Of a DNA stretch of 64,000 nt, positions 55,001 to 64,000 are shown one piece after another (position 1 is the first letter of the stretch; the number at the start of each line of letters is the position of its first letter). Source of the DNA: Flavobacteriia bacterium (GTDB lineage: Bacteria; Bacteroidota; Bacteroidia; Flavobacteriales_D; Crocinitomicaceae); contig CANFHU010000004.1 of assembly GCA_947446925.1 (NCBI GenBank), positions 1 through 64,000 on the forward strand, read 5' to 3'. The position numbers and the translations under genes are program-made. The notes beneath the pieces were generated by a model. That model searched no databases. It was not told the origin of the DNA and saw only the letters and a program-made list of their open reading frames with translations.

Positions 55001-58000
55001 CAAGTTTAACTCCTGCTGTTGCCACAATCAATAGTTCTGGTTTAGTTTCAGGATTAACACCTGGTACTAGTCAAATAGATTATACAGTTACAATTTTAGG
55101 TTGTTCTACAACTAAATCTACCATTGTAAATACTTTTTCCATGCCGAGTGTTAATCCAATAACAGGTCTTACGACAATTTGTGCTGGTGCTTCAACGAAA
55201 TTTACTAGTACAACACCAAGTGGAGTTTGGTCAAGTGGTTCAATAAATATTGCAACCATAGATACAGCTGGTTTAGCAACCGGAATTTCCGGTGGATCAA
55301 GTATAATTGGATATGCAGTTACCATAAACGGGTGTACAACTACACGTAATGTGACATTGAATGTTACTCCGCTTCCAGTAGTACCAGCGATTACAGGAAG
55401 TTCTTCTGTTTGTGTAGCAGCTACTACTACCTATTCCAATACTACTGCGGGTGGTACTTGGTCAAGTGATACTCCTAGTATAGCAACAATTGATCCTACA
55501 ACTGGTACTATAACAGGTGTAAGTGCTGGTTCAGCAAGTATCAGTTATACAGTAACTCAAGTAGGATGTTCCAAAACGGTTACCAAATCAATAACCGTGA
55601 ATCCATTGCCAATTGTAGCAAGTATAACGGGAACAAAACAAGCATGTATTGGTCTTACAACTCCACTTACAAATGCAACTGCAGCTGGTGTTTGGTCAAG
55701 TGGAAGTACAAGTGTAGCAACAATATCTGGTACCGGTTTAGTTACTGGTAAAAGTGCTGGTTCGAGTGTAATTAGTTATACGGTTACGGATGTAAATGGG
55801 TGTTTTAAAGCAGATACTGCAACGGTTCGAATCTATGCATTCCCAGTAGTTGCAGCCATCACTGGAACTACAACGCTATGTGAATTAGCAACTACCCAAC
55901 TAGCAAATACAACTGCAAATGGTATTTGGTCAAGTGGAACAACAAGCGTAGCAACAATAGATGTAAATGGTCTAGTAACAGCAATCAAAGCTGGAACTAG
56001 TAGTATAAGTTATGTTGTTACTACAAACAACTGTGCGACAACTGTGAATAGTACAATTACGGTGAACGCATTACCAATAGTAGCTGCGGTGACTGGTTCT
56101 TCCATCGTTTGTATGGGTAAAACAACACAATTAGCATGCGTCACTCCTAGTGGCGTTTGGTCTAGTGCATCTGCAAATGTTGCATCTGTAGATGCTAACG
56201 GATTAGTTACAGGTTTAATTTCGGGTTCTTCTAGTGTAATTTCGTATGCAGTTACCGCTAATGGATGTACGTCTACGAGTAATTTTACGATCACAGTTAA
56301 TCCAATGCCAGTGGTTTCTTCCATTACTGGAAACTTAACCGTTTGTTCTGGTTTAACTTCGCAATTAGCAAACGTTACAGTAAATGGTGTTTGGACAAGT
56401 GCTAGTCCAGCTATTGCAACTATTTCGAATACAGGTTTAGTTACAGGCGTTACTGGTGGATCTTCTCAAATTAGTTATGCTGTCACAATAAATGGTTGTA
56501 CAACGACACAAAATGCTACAGTAATTGTGGTTAACTCTCCTGTTGTACCTGCTATTACAGGGAATACAGTAATTTGTGTAAATGCTACAAGTATATTAGC
56601 AAATACTACCACCGATGGTGTTTGGACAAGTGATTCAACTGCTTATGCTACAATCAATTCTTCTACAGGGGAAGTTACTGGGATAAAAGCGGGAATTTCT
56701 TTGATTCGTTATACGGTTAACGCGAATGGTTGTAGTACTGAAAAAACAAAAGCAGTAACGATAAAACCTTTGCCAACTATAACTCGAATTATTGGTGCAA
56801 CAAATGTTTGTGTTGGTGCTACAACTCCTCTGTCCAATGTTACTCCAACCGGTATTTGGAGTAGTTCCGATCCTTTGGTAGCTTCTGTAAATGGTACAGG
56901 GGTAGTAACAGGAGTAAAACCAGGAGCGGCAGTTATTTTATACACAGTTACCTCTGGAGGTTGTTCTAATACTAGTTCAACTGCTATTGCTGTAAATGCT
57001 TTGCCTATTGTTGCTCCAATAGAAGGAAATACAACTTTCTGTTCTGGTAATGCGAGTCAATTAACCTGTTTAACTCCAAAAGGTAGTTGGTCTAGTAATA
57101 ATCCAACGGTTGTGACTGTTGATCAAAATGGAATGCTTTCAGGACTTACTTTTGGAACAAGTATTGTTTCGTATGCTGTTTCTGAAAATGGTTGTACAAC
57201 GACAAATACTGCTATTGTTACAATTAATGCCTCTCCAATGGTTGCTGATATTACTGGTGGCTCTACAATGTGTATGGGTGCTACTTTGCAATTAGCAAGT
57301 GCAACTACAGATGGTACTTGGAAAAGCGCATCCCTAGGGGTTGCAACAGTAAATACTGCCGGATTGATAACAAGTACCGGTCCTGGGACTTCGGTAATCA
57401 CTTACAGTAAAACAATAGGAATTTGTACCACAACAAAAAAAGATACAATCCGTGTATTCGCAATGCCCGTTGTTTCACCAATAACTGGTAAAGTAGAGAT
57501 TTGTGCCGGTTCTTCAACACAATTAGAAAATGAAACACTTAATGGTGTTTGGTCAAGTTCAATCCCCGGAATTGCTTCTATTGATGGTTTTGGTATGGTT
57601 ATCGGAATTAATGCAGGTTCTAGTACGATTTCATATGCTGTCTCTGAAAACAATTGTACAACTACGGTTACTACCAATGTAAATATTACTGGTGCATTAA
57701 AGGTTTCTCCAATTAGTGGTAATACTACGGTATGTGAAAATGCAACAACGCTACTCGAAGATGTAACTCCGGGTGGTAAATGGTCCTCTTCTACAGCGAG
57801 TATTGCCTCTATTGACTCAATTACAGGTTTGGTAAGCGGTAAAACACCAGGGACTAGTATAATTACTTATTCCGTGGTTACTAACGGTGTTTGTCCGCAA
57901 TTTGCACAAACAACAATAACCGTGAACCAAGTACCAACAGTAAATGCTATAACCGATAAAACTGTCTGTGAAGGTAGTATGGTAAATGGAATAACTTTTA

Positions 58001-61000
58001 CTGGAAATAGTACACCAACGTATCAATGGACAAACTCAAATACTGCTATTGGTTTAGCATCATCAGGTACAGGAAATATATCTGCTTTTAAAGGCACTGG
58101 TACCACTTTGGGTGGACCTGCGCAAACAGCAGTAATTAATGTTATTCCAAATATGGGTGGGTGCGTAGGTACGCCAAAGTCATTTTTTATTACGATCAAA
58201 TCACTCGAAAATCCAGCATTCTCATATAATGCTACTTCTTACTGTAATTTAGATGCGGATCCTTTTCCAACCGTTACTGGGACAACAGGTGGTACATTTA
58301 CAGCATTGCCAGCAGGACTTGCTTTAAATCCAATAACTGGTGTTGTAAATCTTGCAGGTTCTAAAGATGGTTATTATTCCGTAAAATATACTACTGGAGG
58401 TACTTGTTCACAAGACTCTACTGTACTTCTAAGTATTTCAAATAACCCTAGCGTAAATGTTACAAGTGATCAATCGGTTTGTGAAGGCACCAATTTTAAT
58501 GCTGTCAATTTCGCAGGAAATCCAGGGTCATTATTTAATTGGACAAACTCAAATAGTACAATTGGATTATCTACCAATGGAAGTGGTAATATTGCTAGTT
58601 TTAAAGGTACCGGAACAATCGCGAGTGGCTCTAGTGTTTCAGGAATTGTTGTTGTAACTCCTTTTGCTGGTTCATGTATTGGAAAAACGGATACATTCCA
58701 ATTACAAGTTAATGCGAAAGATAATGCTTCTTTTACTTACCCAAGTAATTCTTTTTGTACGACGCTAGATGCAAACCCAATTGCTAATATTACTGGAAAA
58801 ACAGGAGGTGTTTTTAGTGCTTCCCCAAACGGTTTAACCTTGAATCCGTCTACTGGTTTGATTACATTAGCTAGTTCAACTCCTGGTGCATATCTTTTAA
58901 CATATACCACTAATGGAACTTGTCCTAATTCTTCTTCGTTAAATTTGACATTAGGGGATAATCCTTCTGTAAATTCAATAATTAGTCAGTCTAAATGTAT
59001 TGGAACTAGTTTTGACCCGATTAATTTTACTGGATCTGCTGGTACTTCTTTCAATTGGGTAAACAATACACCATCGATTGGATTGGCAGCATCTGGAAGT
59101 GGTAACATCGCGGCATTCTCTGGTACAGGTGTTTCTGTGAATATGAACACATTGTCATCCACTGTTACTGTTACACCTCGTATTGGATCTTGTATTGGAT
59201 CTACTAAGACATTTACTCTGACACTCAACTATTCCGATAATGTTGGGATAACGTATTCGGATAATTCATATTGCGCAGCAGATGTTAATCCAACTCCAAC
59301 AATTTCTGGTGCAACCGGAGGGGTGTTTTCTGCTACACCAAATGGATTAACGATAGATGCTTTAACAGGTAAAATTGATATAATAACCTCTACAGAAGGG
59401 TTTTATAATGTAATGTATCGAACTACAGGTGTCTGTGCAGATACTGCAATTGTTCCTGTAGGAATTAGTTTTAATCCTGCGGTTAATACCATATTAGGTC
59501 AAACAGTGTGTGCAGGTACTAGTTTTACTCCTACTAGTTTTACAGGTTCTCCAGGTTCTGTTTTTGATTGGAAAAATTCAAATACAAGCCTTGGTTTAGC
59601 TACTTCCGGTACTGGTGATATACCTTCTTTTGTATCCATTAATACTTCAAAATCTGCTATTCAAGGAACGGTAACCGTAACTCCTCGAGCAGGTTCTTGT
59701 AAAGGAACACCTAAATCTTTCGATCTTAAAGTTAATCCAGTGGATGATGCTACGTTTAGTTATACTGCGGCATCTTTCTGTTCTAACGCACAAGATATAA
59801 CCCCAACAATTACAGGTACTGCTGCTGGAACCTTTTCTGCTATGCCAGTAACAGGTATTTCATTGAATCCGACGTCCGGTAAAATTGCAGTAAGTTCCTC
59901 CTCACCAGGTATATATAATATAACCTACCTAACTCCTGGTGTATGTCCAAAGGTTTCTTCAACAGTGGTAAAAATTAATCCTGAACCAGTAGTTAATTCG
60001 GTAAGTAATCAGATTGTTTGTCAAAATGCAAACTTTAATTCTATTAATTTTAGCGGTACATCTTCTACTTTGTTTAATTGGACAAATAGTAACACCTCAA
60101 TCGGTTTAGCATCATCTGGGACAGGAAGTATATCTTCTTTTAAAGCATCCGGCACTTATAAAGGTGGAAATCCGGAAACAGCAATTTTACAGGTTACACC
60201 TTCGATAGGGGTATGTTTAGGTACTCCTATTTCTGTTGTACTAACCGTGAATAATTTCGATAATCCTGCTTTCGCATATTCGGATAATTCCTTTTGTAAA
60301 TCACAAGTAAATCCAATCCCTTCAATTACTGGTGCAACTGGAGGGAATTTTACGGTATCACCGATAGGTTTAGATTTAGATAATGTTAGTGGTGCTATTA
60401 ATTTAGCGAATTCTACCTCTGGAACTTATGCGATTACTTATACCACAAACGGAAATTGTCCGATTGACTCTACAGTAAACATTGCTGTTGGTAATGATCC
60501 AATTGTGGATGCAATTACGGATCAAACCAAATGTGAGGGGGTTGCTTTCTCTACCATCGCTTTTTCTGGAAACCCTGGTACCGTATTTGATTGGACTAAC
60601 ACGAATACTGCAATTGGATTAAGTGCAAGTGGAACAGGGGATATCCAGAGTTTTAATGCAACTGGAACAATAATAACTGCGTCGGATATTTACGGAACAA
60701 TTACTGTAACTCCGAGAATGGGTTCCTGTGTAGGAAGTCCTAAAACATTTAAATTAACTGTAAATGCATTAGATAATGCTAATTTTTCTTATTCGAACAC
60801 TTCATTTTGTAAAACACAAGCAAATCCGTCTCCTTCTATAAACGGTTTATCTGGTGGTACATTTAGTTCTTTACCTGCTGGAATAGCAATGAATTCAAGC
60901 GGTGTTATCGATCTAATTTCTTCTTTAAGTGGAACTTATATGGTTAGTTATACCACCCATGGAAAATGTCCTAACGTAAACTCGGTGCCAATGTCTATCG

Positions 61001-64000
61001 GGAATGCGCCTACTGTAAATACAGTTGCTGATCAAACGGTGTGTGCTGGAAGTAACTTCCATGCTATAAGTTTTACTGGAGCTTTAGGATCCGTATATAC
61101 ATGGACGAATAACAATTCCGCAATTGGTTTGGCATCTGCTGGAACTGGTGATATCAACTCCTTTACGAGTGTTGCTTCTGGAGTAAGTAATATAACTGTC
61201 ACTCCAAGTGTTGGCGCCTGTATTGGTTCTCCAAAAACATTTAAATTAACAGTAAACGGACTACAACCTACAACGGTATCTTATCCTCAAACTTCTTATT
61301 GTTTAAATCAAGTTAATCCGTCACCAACGATTTCTGGTCCAACAGGAGGAAATTATTCAGCATTCCCATTTGGATTGTCTGTGAACCCAACAAATGGTGT
61401 CGTTGATTTAGCGAATTCTACTCCTGGTAATTATGTAGTAACTTATGCAATAAATGGTATTGCATGTGCTTCAAATGCAACAACGTCCATTGCTGTTGGC
61501 GAAAATCCAACGGTTAATGCTATTTCTTCGCAAACCGTTTGTACGGATGTGAATTTTAATACCGTTATTTTTAGTGGAAATACAGGAACTCAATTTAGTT
61601 GGGCCAATACGAACTCAGCAATTGGTTTAGCAGCAACTGGTACTGGTAATATTCCTTCTTTTACTGGAACTAATTCTACAAATAATAGCATTGCAGGAAA
61701 TATTACAGTAACTCCAATGATTGGTACCTGTGTGGGGACTGCTAAAATGTTTGTGTTAACTGTTAAACCTTCGGATGATGCTTCGTTTAGTTATTCTTCG
61801 AATAAATATTGTGCGGATGCCTCTAATCCAACGCCTACAATTTTAGGTACATCAGGTGGAACTTTTACTTCTAATTTATCAAGTATAACATTAAGTAAAA
61901 CTTCAGGAAAAATTACTTTAGGTACATCTACTCCAGGTACGTATAACATAACGTATTTAACTTCTGGTGCTTGTCCAAAAGCATCTACAGAAGTAATTAC
62001 ATTAGTCCCTTTACCAATTGTGAATTCTATTTTAGATCAAACGGTTTGTGATGGTTCGAATTTTAATACGGTTATTTTTACTGGTTCACCAAATACACAA
62101 TTTGATTGGACAAACTCTAAAACATCCATTGGTTTACTTGCTTCAGGTGTAAGTGATATTACTGCATTCAAAGCACGGGGTACTACACCAAATGGACCTT
62201 CTGTAACTGGTAAAATAGTGGTTACACCAAAAATTAATGGATGTATTGGTACGCCAACATCTTTTGATTTGACTGTAAATTCCATGGATGCGCCTTATTT
62301 TTCTTACCCAAAAAATTCTATTTGTCAGTTAGATGCAAATCCTACTCCAACAATTACTGGGACTACAGGTGGAGTGTTTACTTCAACACCTGTTGGTTTA
62401 TCCTTGACTCCTAGTACCGGTAAAATTATCATTTCCACTTCCACTGTAAATACATACACAGTTAAATATACCACTACAGGTTCCTGTGTAAAAGATTCAT
62501 CCATTTCTATTGTAATTAATCCTACTGCTTTTGTAAATCCAATATCAAGTCAACAACGTTGCCAAGACGATAGTTTTAACCCGATAATTTTTTCAGGTTC
62601 TGCAAATACTATTTATAAATGGACAAATTCCAATACAGTAATTGGATTAGCAGATAGTGGTGAGGGTAACATCCCATCTTTTATTGCAACTGGTACTGTT
62701 TTTGGAGGTGTATCTATCCTTGGAAATGTGCTTGTCACTCCTGAAATTAATGGTTGTACCGGTGCGACTAAGTCTTTTAATTTATCTGTTAACCCAATTG
62801 ATAATCCAGCATTTGCTTATTCTGATAATTCGTTCTGTGCGGTGCAAGCAAATCCAACTCCAACGATTACTGGGACACCTGGTGGAACGTTTAGTTATTC
62901 TCCTAGTGGTTTGGTAATAAATACATTTACTGGTGAAATAAATTTGTTAGCCTCTACGCCAAATAATTATTTGATAAAATATACTACAGCAGGTAATTGT
63001 AAAGATGATTCTACGGTAAGTATTGGTGTAGGTGGAAATCCATCCTTGGACGATATAGATGACCAAGATGTATGTGAAGGAACTTCGTTTGATCCTGTTG
63101 TATTCACTGGAAATCCTGGTTCTGTTTTTAGTTGGACAAACGCAAATGCAACTGTAGGTATTCCAACTACTGGAAACACAAATATCCCAGCATATGTTGC
63201 TAAAGGAGTAGTGAATTATAGAGATACATTAGCGCAAATGATTGTTACGTCTCGAATTGGTACGTGTATTGGAAACTCTGTAAACTTCAAATACAGAGTT
63301 CGTGCTAAACCACATATTCAAGGTAGAATCGTTCAAACTTCATTAACGAGTAAATTGGTCAAAGATACTGCTGTTTGTAAAGGTTCCAATATTAAATTAA
63401 TTGCAACTGGAATCACTAAAAATGCAGATTATCATTGGTCTCCAAATACAGCATTATTAGGCTTCCAATCTTCTGGTGCAAGTGTGACAACGAACCTGGA
63501 TTCTACGCAACAATTTGTAATTACTGGGCAAAACCAATTTGGTTGTAGTAATACGGATAGTGTAATAGTTCGTGTATATAATCCAAAAGTGGTATCTTCC
63601 CATAAGGATACAACCGTTTGTTCGGGTATTACCTTTAATGGAATTATTTTTAAAGGAAATACTCCAACACCAACATTTACTTGGACGAATACAAATACTA
63701 GTATAGGTTTGGGTGCATCTGGATCAGGAAATATTACTCCATTTATAGGGAAAAATGTTTCAGCAAATCAGATACAATCCGCAACTATTACCGTAACGCC
63801 AAAATATACCATTCCAACCTCTGGTGCAATTTGTACTGGTACACCAACAAGCATTAAATTAAATGTCAATAAATTGGATAATCCTTCTTTCACAGGTTAT
63901 TTATCACAATATTGTTCGAATGAGACAGCCTCAACAATTCCAACTATCTCAGGCACGAAAAATGGTGTTTTTACTTCATTGCCAACTGGACTGGTATTAA
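52078..64000 (+). CDS. Giant secreted Ig-like/PKD-like repeat protein (3' end outside window)
   Basis: One open frame without stop from 52078 to the window end (at least 3,974 codons). A signal peptide (LAKIVLAMFCLFSSFSYSQN) is followed by a ~250-residue non-repetitive region. Then come 22 Big_2/BID-type Ig-like repeats of about 77-78 residues (pattern GVWSS..., ATI, GLVTG...AGTS.ISY.VT.NGC). At least 12 PKD-like repeats of about 170 residues follow (pattern WTNSNT.IGL..SGTGNI...GTCIGTPK.F.LTVN...F.Y....C.... PTISG.TGG.F). By analogy with the gene at 1-2096 a T9SS C-terminal domain and PorP/SprF partner are expected downstream. It is a probable surface adhesin; the ligand is unknown. Confidence 0.93.
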   Translation, partial: MIHAYHTWSNKSLNYLAKIVLAMFCLFSSFSYSQNIVVETLNTLSGDPFPYNNMCPNIGRSLGVKFKNTGGSAILNKTVTITVLVTAPDNTTQTFSQNWSGISIATNTGITKTFTATVDMHLQGMYDFAMVATYAGDVPPGGDGYDLHEQVFVVGNVIGLTSSLATTSQNICKNSALDTIFYDVSYNGTDATATGLPAGVTYSFNYPTLKIFGKPTTTVGSPYAYAVTATGSCPTKDDSTLVGTVTVKDLPVVAYLGNDTICEGFASSVSPNSLGTWTSSSPTIASITNTGAITGLSAGKTLLTYTKTATGCHDTLRKFTVNPLPIVNAITGTTNICIGTTTQLANTTVGGTWSSSSTNIATVNPSTGLVSGISDGFTEIDYTVVSLGCTTVVSTIVTVNALPAVSTTSGIKHVCVGMKTKLTNSTAIGVGVWSIASPAVASINNGLVTGVAAGKTLVSYTVTDINGCISSDTTTIRVYAFPTVAPITGIKTICEDVTTQLADATPTGVWSSLNTGVATINSLGLVTPVSAGQSIIKYVVTTNGCATTVKDTLTVNALPIVDPIAGSTNVCVGATSQLTNTTPGGVWSSFTTAVATINSTGLVSGLTPGTTLIDYTVTILGCTSKSSETVSTFSMPSVNPITGNTTVCAEATSQLSNTTLGGVWTSGTPANATISANGLVTGIKAGTSLITYAVTVNGCTTISNATVSVTALPVVPAITGSASVCEAATTKFTNTTAGGTWSSDTPSVATIDPTTGTITGVSAGTASISYLVTQVGCSKTVTKTITVNPLPIVASITGTKQACIGLTTPLTNATATGVWSSGSTSVATISGTGLVTGKTAGSSLISYTVTDVNGCVNTDTTTIQIYAFPVVAAISGTTTLCELASTQLANTTANGVWSSGTTSVATIDVNGLVTAIKAGTSSISYVVTTNNCATTVNSTITVNALPIVVPITGSTNVCVGATSQLTNTTPGGVWTSLTPAVATINSSGLVSGLTPGTSQIDYTVTILGCSTTKSTIVNTFSMPSVNPITGLTTICAGASTKFTSTTPSGVWSSGSINIATIDTAGLATGISGGSSIIGYAVTINGCTTTRNVTLNVTPLPVVPAITGSSSVCVAATTTYSNTTAGGTWSSDTPSIATIDPTTGTITGVSAGSASISYTVTQVGCSKTVTKSITVNPLPIVASITGTKQACIGLTTPLTNATAAGVWSSGSTSVATISGTGLVTGKSAGSSVISYTVTDVNGCFKADTATVRIYAFPVVAAITGTTTLCELATTQLANTTANGIWSSGTTSVATIDVNGLVTAIKAGTSSISYVVTTNNCATTVNSTITVNALPIVAAVTGSSIVCMGKTTQLACVTPSGVWSSASANVASVDANGLVTGLISGSSSVISYAVTANGCTSTSNFTITVNPMPVVSSITGNLTVCSGLTSQLANVTVNGVWTSASPAIATISNTGLVTGVTGGSSQISYAVTINGCTTTQNATVIVVNSPVVPAITGNTVICVNATSILANTTTDGVWTSDSTAYATINSSTGEVTGIKAGISLIRYTVNANGCSTEKTKAVTIKPLPTITRIIGATNVCVGATTPLSNVTPTGIWSSSDPLVASVNGTGVVTGVKPGAAVILYTVTSGGCSNTSSTAIAVNALPIVAPIEGNTTFCSGNASQLTCLTPKGSWSSNNPTVVTVDQNGMLSGLTFGTSIVSYAVSENGCTTTNTAIVTINASPMVADITGGSTMCMGATLQLASATTDGTWKSASLGVATVNTAGLITSTGPGTSVITYSKTIGICTTTKKDTIRVFAMPVVSPITGKVEICAGSSTQLENETLNGVWSSSIPGIASIDGFGMVIGINAGSSTISYAVSENNCTTTVTTNVNITGALKVSPISGNTTVCENATTLLEDVTPGGKWSSSTASIASIDSITGLVSGKTPGTSIITYSVVTNGVCPQFAQTTITVNQVPTVNAITDKTVCEGSMVNGITFTGNSTPTYQWTNSNTAIGLASSGTGNISAFKGTGTTLGGPAQTAVINVIPNMGGCVGTPKSFFITIKSLENPAFSYNATSYCNLDADPFPTVTGTTGGTFTALPAGLALNPITGVVNLAGSKDGYYSVKYTTGGTCSQDSTVLLSISNNPSVNVTSDQSVCEGTNFNAVNFAGNPGSLFNWTNSNSTIGLSTNGSGNIASFKGTGTIASGSSVSGIVVVTPFAGSCIGKTDTFQLQVNAKDNASFTYPSNSFCTTLDANPIANITGKTGGVFSASPNGLTLNPSTGLITLASSTPGAYLLTYTTNGTCPNSSSLNLTLGDNPSVNSIISQSKCIGTSFDPINFTGSAGTSFNWVNNTPSIGLAASGSGNIAAFSGTGVSVNMNTLSSTVTVTPRIGSCIGSTKTFTLTLNYSDNVGITYSDNSYCAADVNPTPTISGATGGVFSATPNGLTIDALTGKIDIITSTEGFYNVMYRTTGVCADTAIVPVGISFNPAVNTILGQTVCAGTSFTPTSFTGSPGSVFDWKNSNTSLGLATSGTGDIPSFVSINTSKSAIQGTVTVTPRAGSCKGTPKSFDLKVNPVDDATFSYTAASFCSNAQDITPTITGTAAGTFSAMPVTGISLNPTSGKIAVSSSSPGIYNITYLTPGVCPKVSSTVVKINPEPVVNSVSNQIVCQNANFNSINFSGTSSTLFNWTNSNTSIGLASSGTGSISSFKASGTYKGGNPETAILQVTPSIGVCLGTPISVVLTVNNFDNPAFAYSDNSFCKSQVNPIPSITGATGGNFTVSPIGLDLDNVSGAINLANSTSGTYAITYTTNGNCPIDSTVNIAVGNDPIVDAITDQTKCEGVAFSTIAFSGNPGTVFDWTNTNTAIGLSASGTGDIQSFNATGTIITASDIYGTITVTPRMGSCVGSPKTFKLTVNALDNANFSYSNTSFCKTQANPSPSINGLSGGTFSSLPAGIAMNSSGVIDLISSLSGTYMVSYTTHGKCPNVNSVPMSIGNAPTVNTVADQTVCAGSNFHAISFTGALGSVYTWTNNNSAIGLASAGTGDINSFTSVASGVSNITVTPSVGACIGSPKTFKLTVNGLQPTTVSYPQTSYCLNQVNPSPTISGPTGGNYSAFPFGLSVNPTNGVVDLANSTPGNYVVTYAINGIACASNATTSIAVGENPTVNAISSQTVCTDVNFNTVIFSGNTGTQFSWANTNSAIGLAATGTGNIPSFTGTNSTNNSIAGNITVTPMIGTCVGTAKMFVLTVKPSDDASFSYSSNKYCADASNPTPTILGTSGGTFTSNLSSITLSKTSGKITLGTSTPGTYNITYLTSGACPKASTEVITLVPLPIVNSILDQTVCDGSNFNTVIFTGSPNTQFDWTNSKTSIGLLASGVSDITAFKARGTTPNGPSVTGKIVVTPKINGCIGTPTSFDLTVNSMDAPYFSYPKNSICQLDANPTPTITGTTGGVFTSTPVGLSLTPSTGKIIISTSTVNTYTVKYTTTGSCVKDSSISIVINPTAFVNPISSQQRCQDDSFNPIIFSGSANTIYKWTNSNTVIGLADSGEGNIPSFIATGTVFGGVSILGNVLVTPEINGCTGATKSFNLSVNPIDNPAFAYSDNSFCAVQANPTPTITGTPGGTFSYSPSGLVINTFTGEINLLASTPNNYLIKYTTAGNCKDDSTVSIGVGGNPSLDDIDDQDVCEGTSFDPVVFTGNPGSVFSWTNANATVGIPTTGNTNIPAYVAKGVVNYRDTLAQMIVTSRIGTCIGNSVNFKYRVRAKPHIQGRIVQTSLTSKLVKDTAVCKGSNIKLIATGITKNADYHWSPNTALLGFQSSGASVTTNLDSTQQFVITGQNQFGCSNTDSVIVRVYNPKVVSSHKDTTVCSGITFNGIIFKGNTPTPTFTWTNTNTSIGLGASGSGNITPFIGKNVSANQIQSATITVTPKYTIPTSGAICTGTPTSIKLNVNKLDNPSFTGYLSQYCSNETASTIPTISGTKNGVFTSLPTGLVL
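52870..57860 (+). repeat. Array of 22 Ig-like (Big_2-type) coding repeats
   Basis: The conserved Trp codon of the G-x-W-(S/T)-S motif occurs 22 times, from 52906 to 57781, spaced 228-240 bp and mostly 231 or 234 bp. Confidence 0.92.
54240..56390 (+). repeat. 1,161-bp higher-order duplication within the Ig-like array
   Basis: A block of five repeats beginning near 54240 is repeated at +1,161 bp. The DNA around 54405-54600 and 55566-55760 is nearly identical, and the stretch near 54849 matches that near 56010. Confidence 0.8.
57940..64000 (+). repeat. Array of at least 12 PKD-like coding repeats
   Basis: The conserved Trp codon of the motif WTNSNT occurs at 58027, 58540, 59056, 59569, 60079, 60592, 61102, 61600, 62107, 62620, 63133 and 63682, about 510 bp apart. 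One non-matching Ig-like segment (about 63313-63600) precedes the last copy. Confidence 0.92.

Noticed and set aside
52119-63179. Many minus-strand and other-frame open frames inside the giant adhesin gene
   Set aside because: They are shadows of the repeated plus-strand codons: they repeat with the same period, lack start signals and show no recognisable families.

Overview
The window is AT-rich DNA from a member of the Bacteroidota, most likely a Flavobacteriales-type organism. The signs are type IX secretion (T9SS) cargo with gliding-motility C-terminal domains, a PorP/SprF-like outer-membrane partner, a TonB receptor with a carboxypeptidase-like N-terminal domain, a complete SUF operon, and promoters of the Bacteroidota type (TTG, about 20 bp, TAnnTTTG). 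I cannot name the genus.

Layout. 1-5.3 kb: the 3' end of a large repeat-rich secreted adhesin, then PorP/SprF and OmpA-family genes that form its probable export and anchoring unit. 5.3-7.5 kb: selO and a small methyltransferase. 7.5-13.7 kb (minus strand): a four-gene iron-type operon (DUF4856 lipoprotein, imelysin-like lipoprotein, HTTM membrane protein, TonB receptor). 13.8-15.3 kb: a GNAT-nitrilase fusion. 15.5-20.3 kb: a divergent cluster of five uncharacterised small genes facing a regulator-like gene and a membrane-anchored Ser/Thr kinase. It has two kinds of repeated regulatory motif and is a good candidate for an undescribed signalling or stress module. 20.5-29.4 kb: a lipoprotein, exported KatG with divergent OxyR, an ABC1 kinase/TetR pair, a SOUL protein and a Crp/Fnr regulator.

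29.4-42.9 kb is the most unusual part. Here minus-strand accessory genes are each followed at the 3' end by a member of one family of imperfectly palindromic repeats (copies A-K below). The cargo is a Fic protein, two nearly identical MazEF modules, two HigBA-type modules, an SDR, a four-gene AraC/SDR/HchA operon, a truncated DUF4143 protein, a DUF262-HNH nuclease with an EcoRI-family methylase, and a small membrane protein. The gene-plus-3'-palindrome layout, the abundance of toxin-antitoxin modules and the TAAC...GTTA ends resemble an integron cassette array without an integrase (a CALIN). That reading is an inference.

43.0-51.8 kb returns to housekeeping genes: fabF and the suf operon (sufA, sufB, a four-helix-bundle gene, sufC, sufD, tlyA, sufS, sufE, DUF59), read from a good promoter at about 51.87 kb. 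From 52.08 kb to the window end a single open frame of more than 3,970 codons encodes a giant secreted protein with 22 Ig-like (Big_2-type) repeats followed by at least 12 PKD-like repeats. Its C-terminus lies outside the window. No rRNA, tRNA, CRISPR array, transposase or integrase was seen.
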